Source of the DNA: Eleusine coracana subsp. coracana
Taxonomy: Eukaryota; Streptophyta; Magnoliopsida; Poales; Poaceae
Direction of reading: 5' to 3'
DNA: 64,000 nt
NCBI GenBank assembly: GCA_032690845.1
Contig: CM064425.1
Coordinates: 35,056,240-35,120,239 of the forward strand
Shown here one piece after another: positions 1-11,322 of this stretch. A program made the translations under genes and the position numbers. The notes beneath the pieces were generated by a model, which saw nothing but the letters and a program-made list of their open reading frames with translations, ran no database searches and was not told where the DNA came from. Each line of letters begins with the position of its first letter. Position 1 is the stretch's first letter.

Positions 1-327
1 GAACTAGCAGTAATTTCTTGCATCTTCCTCTCATGCCATATTTCTTCTTTATTGATTTCGGCTTGCTTCTACTTTTGTACCTTGTTTCCCTTTTTCAATA
101 ATAGCTCCATCTTTCCCTTATACTAGGAACTCGAGAAATAGATTTGCATCCCCTCCTGCGTTGATCAAAACCATTTTTATCTAGGCCCCTGTAGTGATTT
201 TGATCCTACAAAACTTATCAACTGTGAAACCAACCGGATTCCTCTCAAATCAACCCTAGCCACCCTGGAAAACCGTTTTCAGATCATGGCCATCATCAAT
301 TCCAAGCTAGAGAAATTGGTATCGTAT

Positions 328-1178
328 AGTTACTATTGCTCGTGCCGCCACTCTTCTAGATGCCCAAATCGATATAGCACTGCCACTTTTGCTGGCTGAC
401 ATGGCTAAGAATGAACAGATACTGGCGGCAGCCTCTTATTTTTGGTCTGATGCTCTAAATGCCTTTTTATTCAACCAAGGTCCTATGGCACCTTCCCTTA
501 TGGATGTAATGATGGTAACTGGTTTGAAAGTCGACCAGTATTATGATCCCTTCCTCATAAAAAACAACCATAAACAACGCAAGTTTGATACCAAGGTGTC
601 AAACAGCTGGCCCAAATGCGTCGTTGCACATCACTGGGCGAGGCTGCCATGGTAATTCCCGGATGCCGGATGTCTAGAGAAGACTTGAACATTTATTTCA
701 CCCTCTTCTACAACGGCATCCAAGCAGACAAACGGATATGGTTCCCTTACAAAGATTTGGAATTTGAGAACCCTTCCATATATTCGCCCAGACAATCCTC
801 TGCAAGACAGGGAATCAACTCTCATCTTTCAAGCTTGCATCAGACCTGGCATCTTGTCCGTCGACTTCCATGGCGGGCAGCTCAGAACTCGTTCATAAGA
901 GTTTTATAACCCTGTCATGATTTCCAGTCAACTCGGCTTTGGTCGGCTCCCCGCCAGTTCCTTCTTTTTTGTTCGTCTCCGGGCTAGACAAGCACTCAAG
1001 AGTCCTCTTGAATGCAAGAGGATCTATGACATGGCCTCAGAAATCCCGATGGGCAACCCGGCCGATATTCAACTGCTTCCTTCTATCTCTGTCTTGTTCA
1101 AGTCCTAGTGGAAAGTGTGGAAAAAATACCTTTTCTGTAGTCAGCTAACCAACCATCTTGTCGGCATCATGGACACAG
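328..1178 (+). pseudogene. Plant mobile domain (aminotransferase-like PMD) accessory gene, N-terminal part
   Basis: A reading frame from about 328 gives IARAATLLDAQIDIALPLL, then the motif YFWSDALNAFLFNQGPMAP and LMDVMMVTGL. This is the start of the plant mobile domain found in grass retrotransposons, MULEs and a few host genes. The frame breaks near 616. The next segment (MRRCTSLGEAAMVIPG, then IWFPYKDLEFENPSIY) belongs to a later part of the same domain, so roughly the middle of the domain appears deleted. The tail continues through 917-1,108 in another frame (SSQLGFGRLPASSFFFV). The gene is antisense to the pol gene of its host element, lies beyond the integrase, and is the 5' part of a spliced gene ending at 2,950. 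The product is probably non-functional here; the biochemical role of the domain is not established. Confidence 0.7.
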
Positions 1179-1250
1179 TAAGCCCCTTTTGTTTGACATC
1201 AATTTGATTATACTTTCATCGACTCTCATAACTAATCTCTTCTTGATGCA

Positions 1251-2331
1251 GGACCCAGCCATAACCCATCCAACCGTGACCCACAGCGGGAAACCGATCA
1301 TATATTGCCGAACGGCCAACAATCCCAACATCGGTTGTGATGCTCTAACTCCTGCTCAACTTCTCAGCGGCCAAGGCTTGAAACCTACCCACAAGACTAT
1401 GAGGAAGCAGCCAGCAAAGAGGAAAGCTGGTAGTGAAGCCCAGTCGACTCAGGCAGCCGAACAGCTGAAGCGCGCTAGGATCGCAACCCCTTCACCAGTT
1501 CCACCAAATTCAACGGATCCTATATCGACAATTCAGGTAACAATTCTTTTAAAAAAAATCCCTATAGTATTATCATCTCAAATTTTGCCTTTATTTAATA
1601 GATCACTCCATCGACTTCGGCTATCATTCAAAAGTATCCCAAGAAGTCATTGCTAGTCTTGCCCAAGCTGTGCAGGTAACATTCTTGTAGTTATGTTGCC
1701 TTTACTTCTCTTGTTAACCTTACATAATTTTCTTTCAGACTCCATCATCGACTCTGACAGTCTCATCGACTCTCGCAACCATGGCTCCACCAACAGAAGA
1801 GTCGATGCTTCCTGAGCTAGCAGAACAATCCTCTTCAGTGGCCACGGTAGTAAATTTTCTGGTAACATTTTACCTTTAATCCTAGCAACATTTTATCTTT
1901 AATCCTATTTTTTCAAGAAATTGTACATAGCCCTAGCAGTCGATCTAGCAGCTCCACTCTATCAGATATCCCCTCGGCACGCATAGTATCCATTGACTCT
2001 GAAGATATCGATACAGCGTGCTCTGAGGAGACCTTTGAAGCACCAACTGCTGAGACGTCTTCATCGACACTGGCCATCATACCCAAGGTTGATCCATAGG
2101 TACTATTCGCTAAAATTTCATCATTTTGCTCTACATCTTCTAATACTTTATATCTTCAGGCATTCTTGTCATCGGCTGTCCAAGCTTTCATTCCCATCGA
2201 CAGCCTGACAACGGAAATTCAAAGACCTGCTACCCCTCCAGAGATAGTGGTAAAATCGATTATCTTTCAAATCAGCTCTTTTGTCTTGCTATAATTCTCT
2301 CACATGCTCCTTTCCAAGCCAGAATTTCCAG
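1251..2331 (+). pseudogene. Middle exons of the antisense accessory gene (low-complexity linker)
   Basis: After a consensus acceptor (TTGATGCAG, ending 1,250), an exon of 286 nt (1,251-1,536) encodes DPAITHPTVTHSGKPIIYC followed by a Lys/Arg-rich stretch (KQPAKRKAG) that could act as a nuclear localisation signal. It ends at AG|GTAACA. Several short exons follow, rich in Ser, Thr and Pro (for example TPSSTLTVSSTLATM near 1,740). They are bounded by similar AG|GTAACA-type donors and TTTCAG-type acceptors near 1,675, 1,739 and 1,861. The exact exon chain up to 2,331 is inferred from splice-like sites and codon content. No domain is recognisable in this part. Confidence 0.45.
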
Positions 2332-2950
2332 GCGAACATCTTCAGTCTATCTTCCTCCAGAAATCTGCGCCACCCTTTAGCAGATTCGTCAACGTCTTAA
2401 TGGGGTCCCAATCGAACAGCTCGTGCTAGACACAACTCCCATCAGGCAGCGTTACCTGGAAATCAAAGACATGCTGCCGTCTAGCCTTGTCTCGGTGCTG
2501 CATCCGGTTGCCTTCATTGAGTTTCATCAACTTTGGGTGCTGGAAGCCAAAACTCGCATTGAACACCGAGCAGGACAAAGAGAACAGGCAGAGGCTACTG
2601 ACAAGAAGGCGGCTGAAGAACGGAACAGATATATAGCCTTGATCTCTAAATCAGCTGGCCTTGAGACGAAGATAGAGGGTTTGCAGAAGGAGCGTGATGA
2701 GCTCCTAGTCATTCTGGAAGCAAAAAACAAAGAAATGGCCAATGTGGAAACAGCTCTAGCTCAAAAACCAAATGAAATTGTGTCACAAGAAGCTATTGTC
2801 ACATCGGCTCATATTCAGGCCGCTAGCTTTTGGAATGCAGCCTCCATTATTCCTGGGTTGATTGAAGAAGATGCCTACATAATCATTGAAGTAGATCAAC
2901 TCATTTTCCAACCAATCGACCTCATCGACTTTTATTGTCCAGAAGAGTAG
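2332..2950 (+). CDS. Terminal exon of the antisense accessory gene, coiled-coil
   Basis: The exon follows an acceptor near 2,331 and is open from about 2,384 to a stop at 2,948-2,950; one in-frame TAG lies just upstream, near 2,380. The protein has a helical part, then a long heptad-like stretch rich in Glu, Lys, Ala and Gln (around AEATDKKAAEERNRYIALI and ETKIEGLQKERDELLV) typical of a coiled coil. It ends with an acidic tail, FYCPEE. This is the usual C-terminal layout of retrotransposon-borne plant-mobile-domain genes: PMD, basic linker, coiled coil. It is transcribed against pol, whose stop lies only 190 bp away on the other strand. A host gene fragment is unlikely because it sits exactly where Tat elements keep their antisense gene. 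Confidence 0.55.
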
Positions 2951-3139
2951 ATATAGGCTATCATCCATCTGTCAAACAATATTTTGTCTTATAATATTTT
3001 TTGAACTAAGGGCGATATCCTTGATATCGGCCATCTGAAGATGATGTGTACATATCGGTTGTGAGTCATTTTCTCTTTTATTTTATTTTTTCTGCCAAGG
3101 ACGATATTCTTCATATCGGTCGTGATCAAGCACTCGAGA
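2951..3139. other. Convergent 3' ends of accessory gene and pol
   Basis: This non-coding gap lies between the stop of the plus-strand accessory gene and the stop of the minus-strand pol gene. It is AT-rich (TTTTATTTTATTTTTT near 3,080) and holds two related phrases, GATATCCTTGATATCGGCC (3,014-3,032) and GATATTCTTCATATCGGTC (3,103-3,121). Both genes must terminate or polyadenylate here. Confidence 0.5.
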
Positions 3140-4330
3140 TCATGCGCCAACCCAAACGCTTGGATGATATTTCTTTAGATATTTCTCGTTGATTGCTCTC
3201 CCAAACTCTTCTCCATCTAATCTCTGTAAGAAATATGCATTGCCTAGTGCATATCGGCTCACTTTAAGTGGCCCCTCCCAAGTTGGAGACCATTTTCCAA
3301 ATCGACTATCTCTAGAGCCGATGGGCATAATCAACTTCCAGACAAGATCTCCTTCTGAAAAACTTTTAGGCACCACCTTTTTATTGTAAAATCTGGACAC
3401 ATGAGCCTTGTTCTCTTGAATCCTTTCTAAGGCCCTCATCCAATGTTGCATGACATCTTCTAATTCATCAAACATAACATGCCTGTAATCATCGGCTGAT
3501 AACTGATCTTGCAACTCTGTTCTCCTAGACCCCATATTTGTTTCCCAAGGTAACACTGCTTCATGCCCATAAACTAACTAATACGGTGGTAACTTTATCG
3601 ACCCATGAGAAGCCATCCTGTAAGCCCACAATGATTCAGCCAATGTTGTATGCCACTTCTTTGGTTGCTCGTCTATCTTTCTCTTAATTAGCTTGATCAA
3701 ACTCTTATTGGATGCTTCTTCTTGACCATTGACTTGAGCATAATATGGTGATGAATTCAGCAACTTAATCCCTATACTATCGGCAAAATTTTGAAACTCT
3801 TCCTAAGTAAAAACAGAATCTTGGTCAGTAGTAATAGTTTGCGGCACGCCAAACCCGTATATAATATGCTCTTTCACAAAGTTGATCACGTCATTGGTTG
3901 TCACATTTTTCATTGGCACTGCCTCAACCCACTTCGTGAAATAATTTGTAGCTGCTAGAATATATTTATGACCCTTGCTTGACGCTGGATAAATTTGGCC
4001 AGTCATATCCATACCCATTCCTCTAAACGGCCATGGCTTAATGATTGGGTTCATAGTAGATGCCGACACTCTCTAAATTGCTCCAAATTTCTGGCAATCC
4101 TAACACCCTTTGTAGTACCTGAAGCAATCTTCTAGCATACTTGGCCAATAATACCCAATCCTTTTCAACAACCATCTCATTTTATGGACCGATTGATGTG
4201 TACCACATATGCCTTCATGGACTTCGCACATAACCACTTTGGCTTCTTCTTGATTGAAACACCTTAATAATACACCATCAATCGTCCTGTAATAAAGCTT
4301 ATCTTCAAGTAAAACATACCTCAACGCCAC
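3140..4330 (-). pseudogene. Tat copy 1 integrase
   Basis: Read leftward, the zinc-binding HHCC part is HEGICGTHQSVHKMRWLL through YYKGC and DCQKF (about 4,240-4,085). The catalytic core contains GMGMDMTGQIYPASS (first Asp), ITTDQDSVFT (second Asp) and QVNGQEEASNKSL (Glu). The C-terminal part (LVWKLIMPIGSRD, WEGPLKVSRYALGNAYFLQ) ends at 3,140. At least four in-frame stops interrupt it: after YYKGC, after FGAI, after DSVFT and after KLPPY. Several are TAG where the family usually has Gln. The catalytic residues survive, but no full-length product is possible. It joins the second RNase H upstream. Confidence 0.8.
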
Positions 4331-4333
4331 GTA

Positions 4334-4860
4334 TCACATTTTCCTAGGAGTACGTTGGGTGGGATCTTTGTGATATTGAACAATCTTAGATCTCCAGTCT
4401 TCTTCATCGACATCAGCTATATCAACAATAACTCCAGTAGTGTTCAACTGATAACCAGATGCCTTCTGTGCCAAATCATTCGCCTCCATATTCTGTTCTC
4501 TAGGGACATTATTGAATCTTATTATCTTGAAGTGTTGCATCAAAATCTTACACTCAGCATAGAACAATCGCAATATATCATCTTTACATTCGAATTCTCC
4601 TATCAATTGTCCGAGTACCAGTTTTGAATCTCCAACAACCTCAACAAAATCAACTCTAGTTTCTCTCAAATTCTTCAACCCTTTAAGAGCAGCTCTATAT
4701 TCCACCTAGTTATTAGTCGATGGCTCCACAGTAAAAGCAAATTCAAACCTTCCCCCCTGAGGCGATATAATCACGAGCCCGATACCACATCCGTTCTTAC
4801 ATACAGAACCATTGAAAAATAGTAACCATGCCATTGGCTCCACCATCGAAATACCTGAGC
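4334..4860 (-). pseudogene. Tat copy 1 second (archaeal-type) RNase H
   Basis: This domain lies between the ordinary RNase H and the integrase. The frame shows MAWLLFFNGSVCKNG (the first catalytic Asp position reads Asn in FFNGS), IISPQGG, then VEYRAALKGLKNL (Glu), VVGDSKLVLGQLIGEF (Asp), and VPREQNMEANDLAQKASGY (final acidic site, DLAQ). An extra RNase H of this kind is a documented hallmark of Tat elements. One TAG stop occurs just before VEYRA, and another separates the domain from the integrase near 4,330. The FFNGS motif suggests that loss of a catalytic residue adds to the stop codons. Confidence 0.7.
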
Positions 4861-4927
4861 AATGTTCAATCACCAGATTAGCCAAAATCTGACCCTTGAT
4901 ACCTTTAGGAGACTCATAAGTCAGATC

Positions 4928-6240
4928 TTATTCAGCTAATGCTAACATCCATTTTCCAATTCTGCCTTCCAAAATTGGAGCCGATAGCATATACTTGATG
5001 ACATCGGCTTTGCATACCACCACACATTCGGTCGATAGTAGATAATGCCTTAACTTCACACATGAGAAATATAGACATAAACATAACTTTTCAATTTCAG
5101 TGTACCTGGTTTCGGCATCGATTAATCTTCGGCTTAAATAAAATACGACCCTTTCCTTGCCATCCTGTTCTTGAATCAAAGTTGACCCAATCGACTTCTT
5201 ATCAACCGTGAGATAAAGCCTAAAGGGTAATCCTTCTCTTGGTGGTACCAGCCCAGGAGGCGAAACCAGATACTTTTTGATGGCATCCAGAGCTTTTTGA
5301 TGTTCAGGTTCCCACACAAACTTTTGATCTACTCTCAACTTTAATAATGGAGTGAACACATCAATCTTCCCTGATAAATTTGAAATAAATCTTCTAATGA
5401 AATTAACTTTGTCGATCAAAGATTAAAGCTCTGTCTTATTGATCGGCGGCTCGATGTCATTGATAGCCTTCATGCTCTTTGGCCCAATTTCAATTCCTCG
5501 TTCATGCACAATAAATCCCAAAAACTGGCCAGCCAACACGCCAAAAGCACACTTTTTTGGATTCATCTTTAAACCATATTTTCTTGTTCTCTCGAGTACT
5601 TCCCACAAATCGGCTATATGATCTTCTATTTGTCTGGACTTAACCACCACATCATCAATATAAATTTCCACTAATTTGCCAATCAGATCATGGAAAATAT
5701 AATTCATGGCTCTCTGATATGTGGCTCCATTGTTCTTCAATCTGAACGACATGACGACCCATTCGTATAATCCAATAGCCCCTGGACACCTGAAAGCAGT
5801 CTTTAGTATATCTTCTTCTGCCATAAAAATCTGATTGTATCCTGCATTACCATCCGTAAAACTAATAGTCTTTTTCCATGCTACTGCATCTACCAGAAGA
5901 TCTGCTATCGACATCGGGTAATCATCTTTAGGAGTAGCTTTATTCAATGCTCAAAAGTTGATACAAACTCTCAACTTCCCTCACTTCTTGAAGACAGGCA
6001 CAATATTTGAAACCCACTCTGGATATCGGCAAGGCCTAATGAATTTAGCATCATATAATCTAGTAATCTCATACTTGACGTCATCATAAATCTTAGGATC
6101 GACCCTTCACGGTGGTTGCTTGTATGGCCGATATCCAGGTTTGATGGGTAGCCGATGTTCAACAATAGATCGGCTGAGACCGGGCATTTTAGAATAATCC
6201 TAAGCAAAAGAATCCTAATATTCCTTCAATAATTTTATTA
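4928..6240 (-). pseudogene. Tat copy 1 reverse transcriptase and RNase H
   Basis: The RT fingers and palm can be followed from KPGYRPYKQPP through NKATPKDDYPMSIADLLVD, FTDGNAGYNQIFMAEEDI, VVMSFRLKNNGATYQRAMN, and the catalytic box EIYIDDVVVKS at about 5,680-5,645. RNase H follows after a stop near 5,420 (FVWEPEHQKALDAIKKYL, RLYLTVDKKSIGSTLIQEQ, ETRYTEIEKLCLCL). The N-terminal RT part (about 6,240-5,950) holds at least five stops, including TGA codons in RVCINF*ALNKA and KK*GKLRV, where Arg codons are usual. The YIDD motif is intact. The ordering is standard for Ty3/gypsy elements. The segment is inactive as it stands. Confidence 0.85.
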
Positions 6241-7672
6241 CTTCAACTTTAAAATCTTCATCTAATTTCTTACTGATAAATGTCGGCCTAGGCTTATCAC
6301 CGTCTCCTATATCAACTTCTTGCAACTCATCGGCTGACATAAATCCTTCCCCAACTTGCGATCTTCTACAAATTCCATTGGGGCCCCTGTCAGAGAAACA
6401 ACTTTGAATTTGACTGGTCCACCACCTCAAGACCTTGTGTAGTAATCTTGACGTAATCTCCATCCCAAACCTTGCCTGACAGACACTCCATATCATCTGC
6501 ATGCCATGGCGCCAAATCGGCCGATGCAACATGGATGGTTTCATTAGCCGGGACCACCTCTATTCGATCACCAATCCACTGGATCAGAGACTGGTGCATT
6601 GTGGATGGTACATAGCAGTTTGCATGTATCCAGTCATGACCAAGCAGAAAGCTGCAGGTTCCCTTTCCTTCAATAACAAAGAATGTAACTAGCAAAGTCT
6701 TGTTGCAGATTGTGAGCTCCACATTCAAAACCACTTTGGCTGTTGCAGTACGTCCATGATAATCTCGTAAAATCATATTAGTGTCAATTAAATCATCATC
6801 GGTCTTACCCAACTTTCTGGCAGTAGTGATCAGCATGATATTGACTGCAGCACCTCCATCAACCATCATTTTCCCCATCGGCATCCCGTTGATTGACCCT
6901 TTCAAATATAAAGCCTTTGAGTGCTGATGTTTAGTTTCATCTGGTTTATCGAAAACTGCTTGTTGGACATCAAACACTAACTGAGGCACTTCATCATTAG
7001 CAGCAACCACTTCTTCTTCGGAGGACATGAACTCTTGCGGGAGCATCATCACCATGCCCAGCGTAGCACTAGGCACTTGTACCTGTGATTTCACCTTGGG
7101 CCTCCAAACCCTTTTAGGGGGCTGATCATCATCTTCATTATAATAATATTTGCCAGCCCTTATCTGTCGGCATCGCATCCTCTGGACTCTTCGTTTCTGG
7201 CTCCTGGAAAATATACCAGATGGACACCACTGCTCTTCCTGTTCTTGTTCCTCCTGCAACCTTCATTGACTTCTTTGTCGAACTTAGCTTCTTCTGCAAC
7301 CTTCTTCGGTCCAAGTTGTTCAAATGTTGACACTCTGCCTTGCCCATCGACTTCTTCTTTCATCGACTCTTTACTGTTGCTTTGTCGATCCTGGTGTCGA
7401 TAGAACTTCGAAGCCTCCCTATACATTTGACCCGCATGTCGACTGCAACCAGGACAGTTTCCGATTGAAGGCAGTTTCATATTATGCTCCTAGCAATATT
7501 TGAAAAATGGACACTCCCAATGTGGATCAAACTGTGATTCCTCTAACTCCCTATCCCTTTTCTTCTGACATCGGCTAATAAAAGCTTCAACATTGTAGAT
7601 ACTGAGGCGCCCCTTCCCGGAGGATCGAGGTCCCAAAGGTGCTGATAACGCAGACACTTGATAATACAACAT
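6241..7672 (-). pseudogene. Tat copy 1 gag tail and aspartic protease
   Basis: The first part (7,672-7,490) reads APLGPRSSGKGRLSIYNV and HWECPFFKYC, then NMKLPSIGNCPGCSRHAG: a cysteine-bearing segment seen between gag and protease in this lineage. Protease follows in a 289-residue frame (7,259-6,390), with the active site MVDGGAAVNIM (the DGG form of the D-S/T-G triad, usual in Tat elements) and the second signature SFLLGHDWIHANC. A frame change near 6,390 leads into QVGEGFMSADELQEVD and the RT. Short frame changes also occur near 7,480 and 7,260. The left end of the long-LTR insertion lies near 7,655, so the gag-protease polyprotein is physically broken. Confidence 0.75.
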
Positions 7673-10600
7673 TTGTTCATTTTAAGTTAAGTTATTACAT
7701 AAATAGAGTACTGAAGTGCAGCGGAATATTACAAATTTAAGATAATTTGAAAATAGCAGAAGCAAAATAACGAAAGTTCTACGAGCTCTCGACGATACGG
7801 CGATAGTAATGATTCATGCCCAGAGAACCATTACCCTAGCAGCACACATCAATCACTGTGGCGGCAAGTCAGACTCCCAGTCGGCAGTCCAACCCTCAGG
7901 GACTTGCATGTCCCAAGGCATCACATTTATAGGCAATTCTATTTCTTCATTACCTAAAAAACAACAATAGGACAAAGCCTGAGTACTAATTACTCAGCAA
8001 GACTTACCCGTCGAAAGACCTAGACATGCACTGGCTCTAATAGGATGGCTATTTAAAAAAACTTGCACTAAGCATCCTATTAGTTCTACCAAATTTTATT
8101 TAGCCAAGTTAATTGGGTAGGTCAAAAATATAACTTTAGTGATAGCATGAGATAATAACATAGTACATAAAGTAAGTACAACATAATAGCAGTAATAATA
8201 ATAATCAACAATAATCAACATAATCCATTTCCATAGTATCATGTGCAACTACGTGACGACTCAGTGACCAAGCGGTACTCATTACTGCAAGTGACAGCAA
8301 TTGCAATCGATTTACACCAGCTGGGAAAACCCGAGATACACGACACATACACACCAATTAAGGTTATATATGACAACCTTTCGCAATAAAAGAAACTTAC
8401 ACCTCAGACCGGGTGTGGTGACATCGAGTGGGCATGCCGTTCTGCCAACAGTACTTCATGGTATGAACCGGCCACTCTAGCAGCAGAAGGGTCAATAACC
8501 AATGCACCTTAATCGATCCTATTGCAAGTAATTTTTAATGCTACATCAGTTTACTAGTGCCCATAAACTAGCATGCATTCGATACTGTTCAAAACTTGAT
8601 CAAGGGGCCGACCACGGACGGGTCCTAGGTTCGACAAGGCAGAGCTACCGCAGTCAACACCCATGTGTTGCTGCAAACCTACACATGCATAATTCCCTGC
8701 CCAGTCATAACATCAAAAGTAAACTTATTCCATTAAGTTCAGATTTAGTGATCAAGTTCATTCCTTAGTAACAATATCTATCGAGACTATTAATTACTAA
8801 GCATAGCAATACAGTACTGATCCTACCAAGGTTCTAATAACAATAACATAGATCATTTGGGGTATCATGCAAGGTGGGTTTCCAACCAACTCCTATGACC
8901 TAATGCAACAATCAATATTGACACTAGTAGTGATATAAACTAGCAAACTTTATAAAAAGGCGAACGCAAACTGGGGCTTGCCTTGGTCAACAGTAGTGTT
9001 AGCAACCTCTACATCTTGCTCAATATCCTTCTGAAAATCCTTTTCTTGCTCTTGGTTGTCATTACCTATATGATAAAAAATGTGTTAACGGTATTGTCAT
9101 AACACCATTACATGCAATGATATGATGGATGCATAATGCATTAGTGTTTTAATGCCAACAATATTATTAATATGTTCTCGAAGCCATATGCTTCAGAGAA
9201 GCAATTTAGAATTTCATCACTTTATGTCTGTTATCCATTTAAATGGGGTTATTAGAATTTTCTGAACAATTAATGCAATTAATATAGTAAAAAGGTGTTA
9301 CTGTACTTGAGTGATTTATTATGAATAGGTACATATATGAACATTGTTTTTACCAAGTCTCAACTTCTAAATATTAATATTTTATTTACTAGCATTTATT
9401 TAAGCTAAAGCACCAATTAAATCATAGATTGTGAAATAATGTAAATTTAACTTCACAAAAAATCAGGGTGATGTAGTAATAAGAAATAATAGTGCATGCA
9501 AAAGATTAAAATTAAATTGCATTTCTAGAATTTATAAGAATTTAATTGATGGTTGCACAAGCTAATTTATTTATTAAAATACTTTGACAGATGTAGCTTG
9601 ATATCATTTTTATAAAATAGATCTCATTTTTACGAAACTAACAAAATCGGTTTGAGGTCCATTGGTTTTGAAATGAATTTACTGTGATTTTTAGAAATTT
9701 TGACTATTTTTTGGTATTTTTTGGGCATTAGCAATTGCTAGTTGTGTGCCATGTCAGCGCCGCGTCGGCAGCCACGTAGGTGCTAGTCAGGGACGCCGGA
9801 GAGTCGTCGGAGCGCAGTCAAGGTCGCTGCCGCGGCCGTTGCTCGCCGGAACCTTGCCATGGCCACAGCCAAATGACGAACGCATCGAGGCGTAGCTGTT
9901 GGCAGGGGTCGCGAGGAAGTGTGCTCACCGGAGATGGGTCGATGTTGAACGGCGGCCGGACAAGAACTTCGGCGGTGTCGCGTTTTCAGCAGAGGACACC
10001 AAACCGAGCGCCGTTTTCTTCTATAGACTCACGTCAGCGTGGGGAAGACACGCAACACAGCCAACAACATTGAGGAGGGTTGGAGCACCAAGCTCGCCGC
10101 AGGGCTGACGGAAATTTGAGGTCGCCGACTGGGAAAAAACGGAAACTGCTCCGATCTCAAGCAAAGAAACAGAGAGGAATTAATCCATATGGTTTCGCGC
10201 ATGGGCATAGCGTCTGAGTGGGCAGTTAATTTAAGAATGGCTCACCGTGGGCGAAGAATTTGAAGATTGAAGCAATGGCGGTTGCCAGAGGGGTCTCAAC
10301 GGAAAACCTTTGATTCCTTGCTGTAGGAGAGTTTCATCGAGGTGAGGTTTCGTGCGATGGGTAGAGGAAAACTCGCTGCTCCTATGGTGCTATTTAAACC
10401 AAACCAATAGGCAGTACTCTAGATGGGAGCTAAGTTCTCTTGAGTGCTAGTAATGGCGGCCAGACAGAGCAAGAAAAAAAACCAAAGGCGGGGGAGTTTA
10501 AAGGCCGAGTGACACCGGGGGTGGGGTGGCACGGGGTCGTAGAGGTTTCGTGCACCGGTTTTCGTGTTGTCGGGGCAACAGGAACGGTTGGGTGGCGAGA

Positions 10601-11322
10601 CAGGCAGGTCTCTGCCATGGCCATGGCAGGTCGTGTCGAGCAGAAGGGAAAGGCCACCGTTTTATGGCGTGCCGTGATGGGGGGAGTAGCAGGGTGGGGC
10701 CGACGATGGGATGGGACGGGCGTTGACGCGTTGTAGCAGCTCCGAGTTCCGGAGTCGGGGTGGCAGAGCGGTGGTATGCACGCCAGCACTAGCGTGCTCG
10801 CCTGGGCTGGCCTGCGCCAATGGAGGAAGAAGCAAGGGAAAATTGCACTGCGCCCCTAGCTCTTTTATCAAATTTGCAAATAGGTCACTGGTTTCAATTA
10901 ATTCCAAATAAAATAGCTAGAGACATTCAAAATTCACGAAATTTGGTACACTGGTTATTTATGATGTTTGTAACCACTTAGTGAAGACAAATTTCTAATT
11001 TGCATCAAAAATATTTAAAATTTAATATTTGCATTAAATAGGTTCTTAAGCTTAAATTAATTATTTGGGGTATTGTATTTAAGATAAAATGCTCAATTAA
11101 TTTATAAAAGTCTATTTTATCATTATATTGCTGGGGGTAGAATTATTTGCCATATGTTCTATTAGAAACTTTTAAGTTGCTTCATAACCCTGGTTGCAGG
11201 GCTTTTTAATTAACTGCAATTAATTCAACTTGGGTTTCAACTTAACATTTCATACTCCACTTAGATTACATTTTTGTGAGCATTATACTTGTTAAATAGA
11301 AAAGAGACATCTGGGTGTCACA
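7656..11322 (-). mobile_element. Long-LTR insertion (probable ~3.7 kb solo LTR), no coding genes
   Basis: This block interrupts gag/pol of Tat copy 1. Read on the minus strand it starts TGTGACACCCAG at 11,322, like many grass gypsy LTRs. It has an AT-rich start, a GC-rich centre (about 10,900-9,750, short unsupported frames only), and an AT-rich tail with GTAATTAGTACTCAGG-like sequence near 7,990. A second copy of the family lies at 60,783-64,000. Shared landmarks include AAGGCAAGCCCC, GGAAACCCAC and GTGTAAATCGATTGC-like sequence, in the same order. The flank at the start is GTATC. The other end is uncertain within about 20 bp, and GTATT near 7,650 is only a near match for a duplication. A solo LTR fits the length and the absence of genes. 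Confidence 0.6.

Noticed and set aside
9780..10907. GC-rich short ORFs in the long-LTR insertion
   Set aside because: Same reason: LTR centre, several strands open, no recognisable protein.
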